Shown here: positions 46,507-55,648 of the stretch, piece by piece
Numbering within the stretch: the first letter of the stretch is position 1
Layout of the letters: the number at the start of each line of letters is the position of its first letter
Source of the DNA: Pseudomonas sp. B20(2017)
Lineage (GTDB): Bacteria > Pseudomonadota > Gammaproteobacteria > Pseudomonadales > Pseudomonadaceae
NCBI RefSeq assembly: GCF_002113125.1
Contig: NZ_NEJP01000002.1
Location: 62,001 to 126,000 of the forward strand
Direction of reading: 5' to 3'
DNA: 64,000 bases
The notes under the pieces: model-generated
Database searches by the model: none
Seen by the model: the letters and a program-made list of their open reading frames with translations, nothing else
What the model was told of the DNA's origin: nothing
Program-made: the position numbers and the translations under genes

Positions 46507-47649
46507 TCATATCCAATTTCGGTAAAACTGTACCAGCGCCGTCGCAAGATCCGCCTGCAAGGCCTGTTCCAGACACCACGCGTGGGCATTTTCCTGCAGT
46601 TCGGGCCAGTGTTTGCGGGCCTCAAGCCAGTGGTCGCCGATCGGCTGCCCAGCACTCCAGGCTCGCCAGAGACCGTTCATCGCCTCGGCAGCGGCGGGCG
46701 AAAGGCCTTTTGTGTAGAGCGCAAGGAAGGCATCGAGCTTGTCGAGATGGATGTCCTCGTCCTGCTGATAGATGTGCCACAGCATCGGCCGGCCTGCCCA
46801 CTGTGCCCGGACGAACGAGTCCTCACCGCGCACAGCGTTGAAATCGCAGCACCAGAGCAATTGATCGTATTGATCCTGACGGACGAACGGCAGCACCTGC
46901 ACGGTCAGGGACCGGCGCACATGCAATGCCCCGACCGCCAGCGACTCGACGCCTAGCCAGCGTGCGACGTCCCCGAGAATTCGTCCATCCGGCACCAGCA
47001 GATGCGTCGGCGTCGAATCAGCAGCGAGCACATCCAGCCAACTGGCCAGTCCGGCGTTTTCGTAGGCAAACAACGAGATCAGTTGCGCACCGGGCGCAGG
47101 AACGATCGCCAATCCCTGCAGGAATTGTCTCTGCGCTTCGGGATTCTGCTGAAACTGCTGACGCCGCTCAAGCAATCCGCTTTCACGCAATAACCCGCCA
47201 GTGCCTGCCTGGAACCCCGGGAAGAAAAAGATCTTCTGCACGGACTTGTACTTCACCGAAGGCAGACCGTGGCAACCGACCACCCAGTCTTCGGCGCTGA
47301 GATAATCGAGGTTCATCCACAATGGCGGCGTTTCCCGCTCGGCCATGGCATCCATGTAAGTGCTCGGCAATTGGCAGGCGAACGCGGCGATCACCACGTC
47401 GGCCGCTTCCGCGTCCTGCCATTCTGCCGGCCAGTGCCGGACTTCGACGCCCTGCTGCCATTGTTGATCAAGGGCAATGTCGATTTCGGGGCAAATGCGT
47501 TCGAAAGCGCGCAGATCATCGACCCACAACCGCACAGCCAGGCCATGCTCGCTCACCAGTTGCCGGGCCAGGCGCCATGTCACGCCGATGTCGCCGTAGT
47601 TATCGACGACCGTACAAAAAATGTCCCAGCGGGTGTTCAGTTCCGGCAT
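46507..47649 (-). CDS. earP: EF-P arginine rhamnosyltransferase EarP
   Basis: A 380-residue GT-B fold glycosyltransferase that transfers rhamnose from dTDP-rhamnose to Arg32 of EF-P. Family motifs are 'WDIFCTVVDNYGDIGVTWRL' at the N-terminus (with the catalytic Asp in 'NYGDIG'), 'LWMNLDYLSAEDWV' near residue 115, 'LISLFAYENAGLASW' near 192 and 'CDFNAVRGEDSFVRAQWAGR' near 275. The position directly upstream of efp supports the assignment. Confidence 0.95.
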   Translation of the reverse strand: MPELNTRWDIFCTVVDNYGDIGVTWRLARQLVSEHGLAVRLWVDDLRAFERICPEIDIALDQQWQQGVEVRHWPAEWQDAEAADVVIAAFACQLPSTYMDAMAERETPPLWMNLDYLSAEDWVVGCHGLPSVKYKSVQKIFFFPGFQAGTGGLLRESGLLERRQQFQQNPEAQRQFLQGLAIVPAPGAQLISLFAYENAGLASWLDVLAADSTPTHLLVPDGRILGDVARWLGVESLAVGALHVRRSLTVQVLPFVRQDQYDQLLWCCDFNAVRGEDSFVRAQWAGRPMLWHIYQQDEDIHLDKLDAFLALYTKGLSPAAAEAMNGLWRAWSAGQPIGDHWLEARKHWPELQENAHAWCLEQALQADLATALVQFYRNWI

Positions 47650-47773
47650 TCAAGACTCCCGTTGGCAAAAGCGCCGATTGTCCGCATAAATGTCTCCTTG
47701 CAGAAGAGCCGACGGCAATTAATCTTCGTGCGACAATCGCCACTCGCCCGCATTCATCCGCCAGGAGGCAGCC

Positions 47774-48181
47774 ATGCCCTATCGTCCCAACCCGCGTCGC
47801 CCCTTGCCTGTTCAGCTTAGCGCGCTGCAATTGACCGGCAGCATTGCGCTGGGTCTGTGGCTGGGTTTTCTGGCCATCGTGCTGACTTGCTGGCTCGCCT
47901 CATTACTCTTCAGCCGTCAGTTGCAGCCGGTGGCGGAAGCGGTGCAACAACTGAGCAAGCCTCCGGTAGCCGCCCAGCCGCTGCCAGAACCTGAGCCACA
48001 AAACCGCCTGTTCGAGCAATACGAAGAAAACCTGCGCAAGAACGAACAGCAGGCGCGCCTGGATCAGGCTCGTGGCAGCACACGTAATCTGTCGAACCCC
48101 AAATGCCAGTTCTGGCTGCAACAGGATCAGACGGCTCCGAGCGAAAAAAGCCGCGCCAACGTCCTGCAATTCTGCGATTGA
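47774..48181 (+). CDS. Small membrane protein of unknown function
   Basis: A 135-residue protein with one N-terminal transmembrane helix ('SIALGLWLGFLAIVLTCWLA', residues 24-43), then a Pro/Gln-rich segment and a charged helix ('LFEQYEENLRKNEQQARLDQ'). The C-terminal part has two Cys ('NPKCQFWLQQDQ', 'LQFCD') that would be periplasmic. AGGAGG precedes the ATG. Its stop is two bases before the GreA/GreB-like gene, so they form an operon. No family function known to me. Confidence 0.75.
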   Translation: MPYRPNPRRPLPVQLSALQLTGSIALGLWLGFLAIVLTCWLASLLFSRQLQPVAEAVQQLSKPPVAAQPLPEPEPQNRLFEQYEENLRKNEQQARLDQARGSTRNLSNPKCQFWLQQDQTAPSEKSRANVLQFCD

Positions 48182-48183
48182 TC

Positions 48184-48666
48184 ATGAATAAACAGACGGT
48201 TCACCAACTGATTCTCGACAAGTTGCGCGTCGACCTCGACATTGCCGAACGCGCCGCGCAAACCGCTTACGAAACCGCGACCCACGAAGAGAACATCGCC
48301 GAAAACAAGTACGACACCCTGGGACTCGAGGCGTCTTATCTGGCAGCCGGGCAAGCAAAACGGGTCGAGGAAATTCGTCAGTCAATGGCGCTGTGCCAGA
48401 ACCTGACGCTGCGCCCGTATGACGATCAGCGAGGGATTGAAATCGGCGCCCTGCTCGGTCTGGAAGACGAAAAGGGTCGCGAGCAATGGCTGTTTCTGGC
48501 GCCGGATGCGGCGGGCCTGAAAGTCGACGTGGTGGGTCAGCCGATTACCGTCATCACCCCGCGCTCGCCGCTGGGCAAAAGCCTGCTGGGCAAGTTCGAG
48601 GGTGACGAGGTGGAGATTCTGGTGGCGGGCACCCGGCAACAGTTTGCTGTCACCGAGGTGCTCTGA
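48184..48666 (+). CDS. GreA/GreB-like transcript cleavage factor homologue
   Basis: A 160-residue protein with the two-part Gre layout. An N-terminal helical hairpin has 'ENIAENKYDTLGLEASYLAA' at the position of the Gre coiled-coil tip (SENAEY in GreB), and a C-terminal FKBP-like domain has 'ITVITPRSPLGKSLLGKFEG' and 'GDEVEILVAGTRQQFAVTEV'. It is clearly distinct from the canonical greB at 60961. Whether it cleaves transcripts or blocks the secondary channel is unknown. Translated with the small membrane protein gene upstream. Confidence 0.82.
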   Translation: MNKQTVHQLILDKLRVDLDIAERAAQTAYETATHEENIAENKYDTLGLEASYLAAGQAKRVEEIRQSMALCQNLTLRPYDDQRGIEIGALLGLEDEKGREQWLFLAPDAAGLKVDVVGQPITVITPRSPLGKSLLGKFEGDEVEILVAGTRQQFAVTEVL

Positions 48667-48675
48667 GGCAGGGTC

Positions 48676-49659
<984 letters not shown>

Positions 49660-49763
49660 TCAAAGCAGGTAGACGCCACGGGCATCAGCGACGGTATATA
49701 ACTATATTAATGGTTTGAAGAATAAATCTAGAACTTTTTTATCAAAGTGCCATTATTCCTGCT

Positions 49764-50267
49764 TCAGCGATCCTCCCGACGCCGGCGCTCCACCAGCGGC
49801 ACCAGATAAACCGGCACCTTGGACAATTGCAGCAGCCGGGCCGCCGTTCGCCCCAGAGGTGTTTCCGCCCCGACCCCGTGGCTGTGACTTCCTACGATCA
49901 GCAAATCGACAGAGAGTTTCTGTACCTGATCGAGAATCACCTGGGACGGATCACCCTGCAGCACCCGCACCGCGCGTATCCGCTGCAGGTCCTGCTCGCC
50001 CTCGTCCCCCAGTTCTTCACGAAAACTGTCGAGCACCCGTTGCTCGATATTGGCGATGACGGTTTTCAGACCCTGACTGTGAAATTCGTTCAACGCCTGT
50101 TCGTCGAGATAGCTCTGCAACACCGATTCGGCAAACAGCCCCATGGGTTCCACCGCGTGCACCACGTACAGATCGGCATTGAACGTTCGCGCCATCGCCA
50201 GGGCATGCTGCATCACTAACGGTGCGTACAGACCGAGGTCAGTGGCATACAGCATCGAACGAATCAT
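49764..50267 (-). CDS. Universal stress protein (UspA family)
   Basis: A 167-residue Usp-fold protein. The nucleotide-binding signature 'DLLIVGSHSHGVGAETPLGR' (G-x2-G-x9-G-S/T type) is near residue 123, and the N-terminus 'MIRSMLYATDLGLYAPLVMQ' is typical. A relatively long helix insert lies at 45-75. Role unknown beyond general stress or nucleotide binding. Separate from cysB by about 110 bases; the start is preceded by AGGAGG. Confidence 0.88.
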   Translation of the reverse strand: MIRSMLYATDLGLYAPLVMQHALAMARTFNADLYVVHAVEPMGLFAESVLQSYLDEQALNEFHSQGLKTVIANIEQRVLDSFREELGDEGEQDLQRIRAVRVLQGDPSQVILDQVQKLSVDLLIVGSHSHGVGAETPLGRTAARLLQLSKVPVYLVPLVERRRREDR

Positions 50268-50365
50268 ATGACCTCCTTGCGCTCCAACATGGCGGAGATT
50301 TGATTCAGCTTAGCAGTGCCTTGGCGAGTACGACGTGCGACGCAACGTCTTGAACCACGTGGGCT

Positions 50366-51271
50366 TCAGACCGCCGGCTCGTTGCTGATGCCGTGAGGCA
50401 CGTGACCGGTCGCCACGACTTCCCGGGCCAGCTCGCAGTGGCCGGCCTGATCGTCGAAAAACACGTCGGCGGCGAAGGCTTCGAGGAACGCCGATTTGGT
50501 CAGGCCTCCGAGGAACAGCGATTCGTCCAGACGAATGTCCCATTCGCGCAAGGTGCGGATCACCCGTTCGTGGGCCGGAGCCGAACGCGCGGTGACCAGG
50601 GCGGTGCGGATCGGGCACTCCTCATCGGAGAACTCGCGCTGCAACAGATTGAGCGCCGCAAGAAAGCCCTTGAACGGCCCGCCGCGCAACGGTTCGCGAG
50701 CGGATTCACGCTCCTTGGCCTGGAAAGCTTCGAGGCCACCGGATTGATAGACGCGCTCCGACTCGTCAGAAAACAGCACCGCGTCACCGTCGAAGGCGAT
50801 GCGCAATTCATCGCTGGCCGCGCGACTGGCGCCGCCGGACAGAATGGTCGCCGCTGCAAAACCGGCATCCAGCGCAGCGCGCACATCTTCGGCGTGGGTG
50901 GAGAGAAACAGGTCGCAACCAAAAGCCTTCAGGTACGGATAAGGACTGCGCCCGCCGACGAATGCGGCGCGAGAGATGGCCAGACCGTAATGACCAATAG
51001 AGTTGAAAACGCGCAGGCCGGTATCGGCGCTGTTGCGCGACACCAGAATCACCTCGACCCGGGCGCGGCCGAGGCGACTGTTGAGGTTGAGCAGTTTTTC
51101 CACCAGCGGAAAGGCATCGCCCGGCGCGAGGATTTCGTCTTCGTGATCGATCTGATATTGCCGGTAGGCTTCCACGCCACTCGACTCATACACCTTGTGG
51201 CTTTCGCTCAGGTCGAACAGGGCACGGGACGAGATCGCCAGCACCAGTTTGTCATCGATGTTCTTGGCCAT
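50366..51271 (-). CDS. 5'-nucleotidase (cytosolic NT5C1-like)
   Basis: A 301-residue protein of the cytosolic 5'-nucleotidase family (NT5C1), expected to dephosphorylate nucleoside monophosphates. Recognisable segments are 'LVLAISSRALFDLSESHKVY', 'VILVSRNSADTGLRVFNSI', 'RAAFVGGRSPYPYLKAFGCD', 'FDGDAVLFSDESERVY' and 'FLGGLTKSAFLEAFAADVFF', with a final 'DDQAGHCELA'. The first gene after PanE in the leftward direction, about 23 bases behind it, so they may share a transcript. Confidence 0.87.
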   Translation of the reverse strand: MAKNIDDKLVLAISSRALFDLSESHKVYESSGVEAYRQYQIDHEDEILAPGDAFPLVEKLLNLNSRLGRARVEVILVSRNSADTGLRVFNSIGHYGLAISRAAFVGGRSPYPYLKAFGCDLFLSTHAEDVRAALDAGFAAATILSGGASRAASDELRIAFDGDAVLFSDESERVYQSGGLEAFQAKERESAREPLRGGPFKGFLAALNLLQREFSDEECPIRTALVTARSAPAHERVIRTLREWDIRLDESLFLGGLTKSAFLEAFAADVFFDDQAGHCELAREVVATGHVPHGISNEPAV

Positions 51272-51294
51272 GCCTTTCCCCCAGTGCGACCGGT

Positions 51295-52251
51295 TTAAAT
51301 GTTACGCCGGTCGATAAAGCTCAATGTGCGATACAACGATTCGATTCGCGGCAACTCGCAGCCTGCCGCTTTTGCCGCCGCCAGAGGACGAGCGTAGATC
51401 GCCTCCAGCTCCAGCGGTCGTTTGTGCAAAAAGTCGTGGTACATGCTGGGCCAATAGTCGGGCATTTTCTCGGTCATCATGAACAGGTATTCGGCGTAAC
51501 CGGGCGGCATGTCGTGACCGCAGGCCTTGGCGCCCTGCACCACTTCAGCCATCAGCGCCTGGATCAAGGCGCGGCTGTCAGTGTCGGCCATCAACGGCGT
51601 GGTGCTGGCACCGAGCAACACCGAAAGCCCGTTGTAGGGAATGTTCCACACCAGTTTCTGCCAGCGCGCCTGATGCAGGTTCGGCATCGCCTGGGAGTCG
51701 AGACCGGCGGCCCGGAACAGGCCGGCGCCCTCCTCGACGATCGCCATGCGCGCCGCCTCATCCGGTGCCGGGCCGCTGTGATAACCGACGTTCACCGCCC
51801 CCAGCGCCTGGTGGGTGATCTGCCCTGGCCCTTCGCGGTGGACGCAGATCAGGCACAAACCGCCCAGCAAATGCAGGGAATCGGGCAGCAACGCCCGCAA
51901 GCTGTCTTCGACGTCGAGGCCGTTTTGCAGCACCAGCACTTTCGCGTCGGGTTTCGCCGCCTGAATGATCGACGGCGCCAGCCCGGCATTGCTGGTGGTC
52001 TTGGCGCCGACCAGCAGCCAGTCGCAGGGCGGCATGTCTTCTGCCGACGAATAGGCCTGCACCGGGTTCAGCGTCAATGCGCCATGCACGGCACTGTCCA
52101 CCTGCAAGCCGCGCTCGGCGACGGCGGAAAATTCACTGCGCAACAAAAAATGCACATCGAATCCGGCCCGGGCCAGCATCACCCCGTAGAACCCTCCGAT
52201 GGCGCCGGTGCCGATAATCCCCACCACCGGTTTGTTCACTGCTCCCATCAC
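51295..52251 (-). CDS. 2-dehydropantoate 2-reductase family protein (PanE-like)
   Basis: A 318-residue NADPH-dependent reductase of the ApbA/PanE family. The Rossmann motif 'GIIGTGAIGGFYGVMLARAG' is at residue 10, the catalytic-type Lys in 'LLVGAKTTSNAGLAP' near 82, 'QNGLDVEDSL' near 110, and 'RWQKLVWNIPYNGLSVLLGA' near 198. Several PanE paralogues exist in pseudomonads, so the true substrate may differ from ketopantoate. Its start overlaps the upstream thioredoxin gene by four bases. Confidence 0.87.
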   Translation of the reverse strand: MMGAVNKPVVGIIGTGAIGGFYGVMLARAGFDVHFLLRSEFSAVAERGLQVDSAVHGALTLNPVQAYSSAEDMPPCDWLLVGAKTTSNAGLAPSIIQAAKPDAKVLVLQNGLDVEDSLRALLPDSLHLLGGLCLICVHREGPGQITHQALGAVNVGYHSGPAPDEAARMAIVEEGAGLFRAAGLDSQAMPNLHQARWQKLVWNIPYNGLSVLLGASTTPLMADTDSRALIQALMAEVVQGAKACGHDMPPGYAEYLFMMTEKMPDYWPSMYHDFLHKRPLELEAIYARPLAAAKAAGCELPRIESLYRTLSFIDRRNI

Positions 52252-52583
52252 GGCAACTCCTCTGCAATTCGACCCAGCGCCTGCGCCACGGCTGCGTTCA
52301 GCTCATCGGCATTCAGGCGCGTGTGCACTGCCCCAAAGAACTCGCCGTTGCGCACCACAAAGAGCGCCGGCAAATGAAAGACCTGATAACGCTCGACCAG
52401 TCCGCCGTTGTCGCCGGCATCGATCCAGCACACGCGATCGACGGCCAGATCGAGCCCCGGCAACACTTCGCGGGCATAGCGGCAACTGGCGCAGCCGACA
52501 CTGGTGAAGATCACCAGCGAAACGCCGTTCATCGCCAGCAGCCGTTGGTCGGCGTCAAAATCGGTCAGCTGCGATTCGACCAC
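52248..52583 (-). CDS. Thioredoxin-family protein
   Basis: A 111-residue thioredoxin-fold protein without signal peptide. The redox motif is 'FTSVGCASCRYAREV' (Cys31-Ala-Ser-Cys34), and the cis-Pro segment reads 'YQVFHLPALFVVRNGEFFGA'. CASC differs from the classical CGPC, which would alter redox potential. It is upstream of and overlaps the PanE-like gene (ATGA), so the two are coupled, and it is divergent from the PilZ gene with fewer than 50 bases between. Confidence 0.87.
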   Translation of the reverse strand: MVESQLTDFDADQRLLAMNGVSLVIFTSVGCASCRYAREVLPGLDLAVDRVCWIDAGDNGGLVERYQVFHLPALFVVRNGEFFGAVHTRLNADELNAAVAQALGRIAEELP

Positions 52584-52631
52584 TATACTGGGGAAACAAT
52601 GTCAAATGGCCGACACAGGGAGTCTGTGCTC

Positions 52632-53075
52632 ATGGGACGGTTTATTCCTCATCCGGATGATGTGCCCGTTGAATTGACCTTGCTCACACCGGAGTGTATT
52701 TCGCGTCAACGGCTGCACACTATCAGCCTCGGCGGCATCGCTTGCAATTACCACCGTGCCTGGCGCCATGGCACCGCCTTGCAGGTGCGCATGCCGACCC
52801 TCAACGCCGACATCTGTTATCCGGGCTACGTGGCCTGGTGCCTGCGACGTAAAAAAGGCTATCTGGTGGGCATCGCCTTCACCGACGAACAGACGCTGTT
52901 CAGCGCGCGAATGGGTGAACAGGTGTGTCAGATCGAACGCTATTGCCGACTCAACGATACCCACGACGATCTCCAGGATATTCAGGCCCTGGCCCTGCAA
53001 TGGGTCGAACAACACGCCGACGAGTTCTCTCACGACACCGTTCGCAAGGCTTTCGCGCAACCTGTGCTGGACTGA
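52632..53075 (+). CDS. PilZ-domain protein
   Basis: A 147-residue single-domain protein of the PilZ type, a likely cyclic-di-GMP receptor. The N-terminus 'MGRFIPHPDDVPVELTLL' and 'HTISLGGIACNYHRAWRHGT' (the SxGG-type strand) followed by 'GYVAWCLRRKKGYLVGIAFT' fit the fold. The classical RxxxR motif before the domain is not obvious, so ligand binding is not certain. ATG 52632 has GGGAG 10 bases upstream; ATG 52599 is an alternative. Confidence 0.8.
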   Translation: MGRFIPHPDDVPVELTLLTPECISRQRLHTISLGGIACNYHRAWRHGTALQVRMPTLNADICYPGYVAWCLRRKKGYLVGIAFTDEQTLFSARMGEQVCQIERYCRLNDTHDDLQDIQALALQWVEQHADEFSHDTVRKAFAQPVLD

Positions 53076-53209
53076 ACAGTTACTTGCCCATTGTCTAGCA
53101 GGCGCCTAACGCGATAAGGTTCCGCTCCCCGACGCGCTTAAATCTGCTGTGCTCCGTCCGCCGCGCGGGGATCGCTGGCGGCCGGCACCCGTGACCTGAC
53201 GAGTAAACG

Positions 53210-54286
53210 ATGGCTGATTTACCGATCAACGACCTGAACGTCGCCTCCAACGAGACCCTGATCACTCCCGATCAGCTCAAGCGTGATATCCCATTGAGCG
53301 ACGCTGCCCTGCGCACCGTCACCAAGGGTCGCGAAGTCATCCGCAACATTCTTGATGGCACCGACCATCGTCTGTTCGTGGTGATCGGCCCCTGCTCGAT
53401 CCACGACATCAAAGCTGCCCACGAATATGCCGATCGCCTGAAGGTGCTGGCGGCAGAAGTCTCGGACACCCTGTATCTGGTCATGCGCGTGTATTTCGAA
53501 AAGCCACGGACCACCGTCGGCTGGAAAGGCCTGATCAACGACCCGTACCTGGATGACTCGTTCAAGATTCAGGACGGTCTGCACATCGGTCGCCAGTTGC
53601 TGCTGGACTTGGCCGAAAAAGGCCTGCCGACCGCGACCGAAGCCCTCGACCCGATCTCCCCGCAGTACCTGCAGGACCTGATCAGCTGGTCGGCCATCGG
53701 CGCACGCACCACCGAATCCCAGACTCACCGCGAGATGGCTTCCGGCCTGTCCTCAGCGGTCGGCTTCAAGAACGGCACCGACGGCGGCCTGACCGTGGCG
53801 ATCAACGCCTTGCAGTCGGTCTCCAGCCCGCACCGCTTCCTGGGTATCAACCAGGAAGGTGGCGTGTCGATCGTCACTACCAAAGGCAACGCCTACGGTC
53901 ACGTGGTGCTGCGTGGCGGTAACGGCAAGCCGAACTACGATTCGGTCAGCGTCGCCCTGTGCGAGCAGGCGCTGAACAAGGCGAAGATCAAGCCGAACAT
54001 CATGGTCGACTGCAGCCACGCCAACTCCAACAAGGATCCGGCCCTGCAACCGCTGGTGATGGAGAACGTTGCCAACCAGATCCTCGAAGGCAACCAGTCG
54101 ATCATCGGCCTGATGGTCGAAAGTCACCTGAACTGGGGCTGCCAGGCGATCCCGAAAGACCTCGCCGACCTGCAATACGGCGTGTCGATCACCGATGCCT
54201 GCATCGACTGGTCCGCTACCGAAAACACCTTGCGCAGCATGCACGCCAAGCTCAAGGATGTACTGCCGAAACGTCAGCGCGGCTGA
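53210..54286 (+). CDS. Class I 3-deoxy-7-phosphoheptulonate (DAHP) synthase
   Basis: A 358-residue AroF/G/H-type enzyme catalysing the first step of aromatic amino acid synthesis. Motifs are 'LFVVIGPCSIHDIKAAHEYA' near residue 55, 'MRVYFEKPRTTVGWKGLIND', 'ARTTESQTHREMASGLS', 'GFKNGTDGGLTVAINAL', 'HVVLRGGNGKPNYD', 'VDCSHANSNKDP' and 'ESHLNWGCQAIP'. It should be subject to feedback inhibition by an aromatic amino acid; which one cannot be read here. It has its own terminator. Confidence 0.95.
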   Translation: MADLPINDLNVASNETLITPDQLKRDIPLSDAALRTVTKGREVIRNILDGTDHRLFVVIGPCSIHDIKAAHEYADRLKVLAAEVSDTLYLVMRVYFEKPRTTVGWKGLINDPYLDDSFKIQDGLHIGRQLLLDLAEKGLPTATEALDPISPQYLQDLISWSAIGARTTESQTHREMASGLSSAVGFKNGTDGGLTVAINALQSVSSPHRFLGINQEGGVSIVTTKGNAYGHVVLRGGNGKPNYDSVSVALCEQALNKAKIKPNIMVDCSHANSNKDPALQPLVMENVANQILEGNQSIIGLMVESHLNWGCQAIPKDLADLQYGVSITDACIDWSATENTLRSMHAKLKDVLPKRQRG

Positions 54287-54304
54287 CAGCCGTTTCGCAG
54301 GCAT

Positions 54305-54335
54305 AAAAAAACGCCGGGCATTGCCCGGCGTTTTT
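54305..54335. terminator. Bidirectional rho-independent terminator
   Basis: ACGCCGGGC and GCCCGGCGT form a 9-pair stem with a 3-base loop, flanked by six A and five T. It separates the DAHP synthase gene and the convergent acetyltransferase gene. Confidence 0.93.
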
Positions 54336-54354
54336 GTGTGTGCGGTGAGGTCAG

Positions 54355-54636
54355 TCAGATCTTGGCGGTGCGCCGCTGATGACGCTCCATGTAACGCTCC
54401 ACGTAGGAGCACGATGGAATGACCGTGTAGCCCATTTCATCGGCGTACTGCAACGCACGCTCGGTCAGAGCTGCCGCGATGCCCCGGCCACGCAGGGCGT
54501 TGGGCACGAAGGTGCGGTAGATATCCAGGGTCTGTTTCCCCAGATCCATATAGGTCAGGTAGGCACGATGACCGTCCACATTGGTCTCGAACTGATGACC
54601 AGCCTGGTCATGGTGGATGGACAACGCCTCGCTCAT
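54355..54636 (-). CDS. Small GNAT-family N-acetyltransferase (YjdJ-like)
   Basis: A 93-residue single-domain protein of the short GNAT_2/YjdJ type. The acetyl-CoA loop reads 'VPNALRGRGIAAALTERALQ' near residue 45, preceded by 'LTYMDLGKQTLDIYRTFV' and followed by 'VIPSCSYVERYMERH'. Short members of this group acetylate small molecules or are of unknown function. GAGGAG precedes the ATG at 54636. Confidence 0.88.
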   Translation of the reverse strand: MSEALSIHHDQAGHQFETNVDGHRAYLTYMDLGKQTLDIYRTFVPNALRGRGIAAALTERALQYADEMGYTVIPSCSYVERYMERHQRRTAKI

Positions 54637-55273
54637 CACTACTCCTCGCGGGTCTTTGATTCTGACCCCTACCTTACCGATGTTTTCCCGGCGAAGGAAC
54701 AACTACGCCACCCCGTGCCTGATGGACACCGAGAAGAACCGCACCGATCTCGCGCAACCCGAGCACGTATCAAATAGTAGGCACCATTGGCAAAAATGCT
54801 CAAGGTACGCTCGTCAACATGCTGATCGACAGGGCAGTTCCGGTGGACTCAGGGCCGGTTCGGGAGACGATCTTCCCGAGCCGAAAGGCTGAACATCGCC
54901 GGATGTTGAGACTTAAGACGAGCCCCCTGTTTTAAAGTCACCTCAACATGGACAAAGATATGCGAGGCGCTGCGCAAATTCGCAACAAAAGTGTGGACGA
55001 ATCCATATAGGCAGACTTTAGCCACTACCTGCAAAACAGCGTGCAGCAACGGGAACTTTTTCTCATTAACTCGCTCATCTCGCGGCTTCCAGCTGGATAT
55101 TTTTTATACAACGCAGTTAAAAGTTGCTCGAAAAAGAATCAACGCCTACAATTTTTTTTGCTTCTTGCCTCACGTCAGTTTACTTACTACAAGTAATGGG
55201 TAGTATGTACGCCGGCTATTTCCTCAATCGGAGGAGACAGCCACTTAATTGAAAGTCCTTGAAGGGGAACACG
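54637..55273. other. Long intergenic region upstream of oprI
   Basis: This 637-base gap has no convincing ORF. The left half holds hairpins at 54855-54882 (10 pairs with one G-U) and 54892-54907 (AACATC/GATGTT). The right half is AT-rich, with an ECF-like GAACTT-N16-TCATC at 55053-55079 and a sigma-70-like TTTACT-N16-TAGTAT at 55179-55206. A palindrome, TTACTT-N5-AAGTAA, lies at 55180-55196. It probably contains the oprI promoters and possibly a small RNA. Confidence 0.5.
55053..55079 (+). promoter_or_regulatory. ECF sigma factor-like -35 element upstream of oprI
   Basis: GAACTT followed after 16 bases by TCATC. The -35 part is a perfect match to AlgU/SigX-type promoters, while the -10 part is weak. 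It is 195 bases before the oprI start, so it would give a long leader or a separate transcript. Confidence 0.28.
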
Positions 55274-55525
55274 ATGAACAACGTTCTGAAATTCTCTGCT
55301 CTGGCTCTGGCCGCAGTTCTGGCTACCGGTTGCAGCAGCGCATCGAAAGAAACCGAAGCACGTCTGACCGCTACTGAAGACGCAGCTGCTCGCGCCCAGG
55401 CTCGTGCAGACGAAGCTTACCGTAAAGCTGATGAAGCTCTGGCTGCTGCTCAAAAAGCACAACAGACTGCTGACGAAGCTAACGAGCGTGCTCTGCGCAT
55501 GCTGGAAAAAGCTAGCCGCAAGTAA
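55274..55525 (+). CDS. oprI: Major outer membrane lipoprotein OprI
   Basis: An 83-residue abundant lipoprotein that links the outer membrane to peptidoglycan. A signal peptide ends in the lipobox 'LAAVLATGC' with the lipidated Cys at residue 19. The mature part is a heptad-rich alpha helix with Ala-Asp-Glu repeats ('[20 protein letters not shown]') ending in Lys, like Braun's lipoprotein. GGGGAA precedes the ATG. A long AT-rich upstream region and a strong terminator fit high expression. Confidence 0.96.
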
Positions 55526-55546
55526 TAGTCCTTCGGGATTGTTATC

Positions 55547-55577
55547 AAGCCGACCCGTTTTTCGGGTCGGCTTTTTT
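55547..55577 (+). terminator. Rho-independent terminator of oprI
   Basis: AAGCCGACCCG and CGGGTCGGCTT form an 11-pair stem with a T-only loop, followed by six T. Confidence 0.94.
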
Positions 55578-55578
55578 G

Positions 55579-55641
55579 TGCCTGCGGTTTTCTGCAGGCA
55601 CAAAAAAGCCCGCCGACGCACATGCATCGGCGGGCTTTTTG
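55579..55641 (-). terminator. Second hairpin and terminator for the L,D-transpeptidase gene
   Basis: AGCCCGCCGA (55607-55616) and TCGGCGGGCT (55627-55636) form a 10-pair stem with an A-run on the left, as needed for the leftward gene, and a T-run on the right. A further hairpin (TGCCTGC/GCAGGCA, 55579-55600) lies between it and the oprI terminator. Confidence 0.85.
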
Positions 55642-55648
55642 TTCGAGC

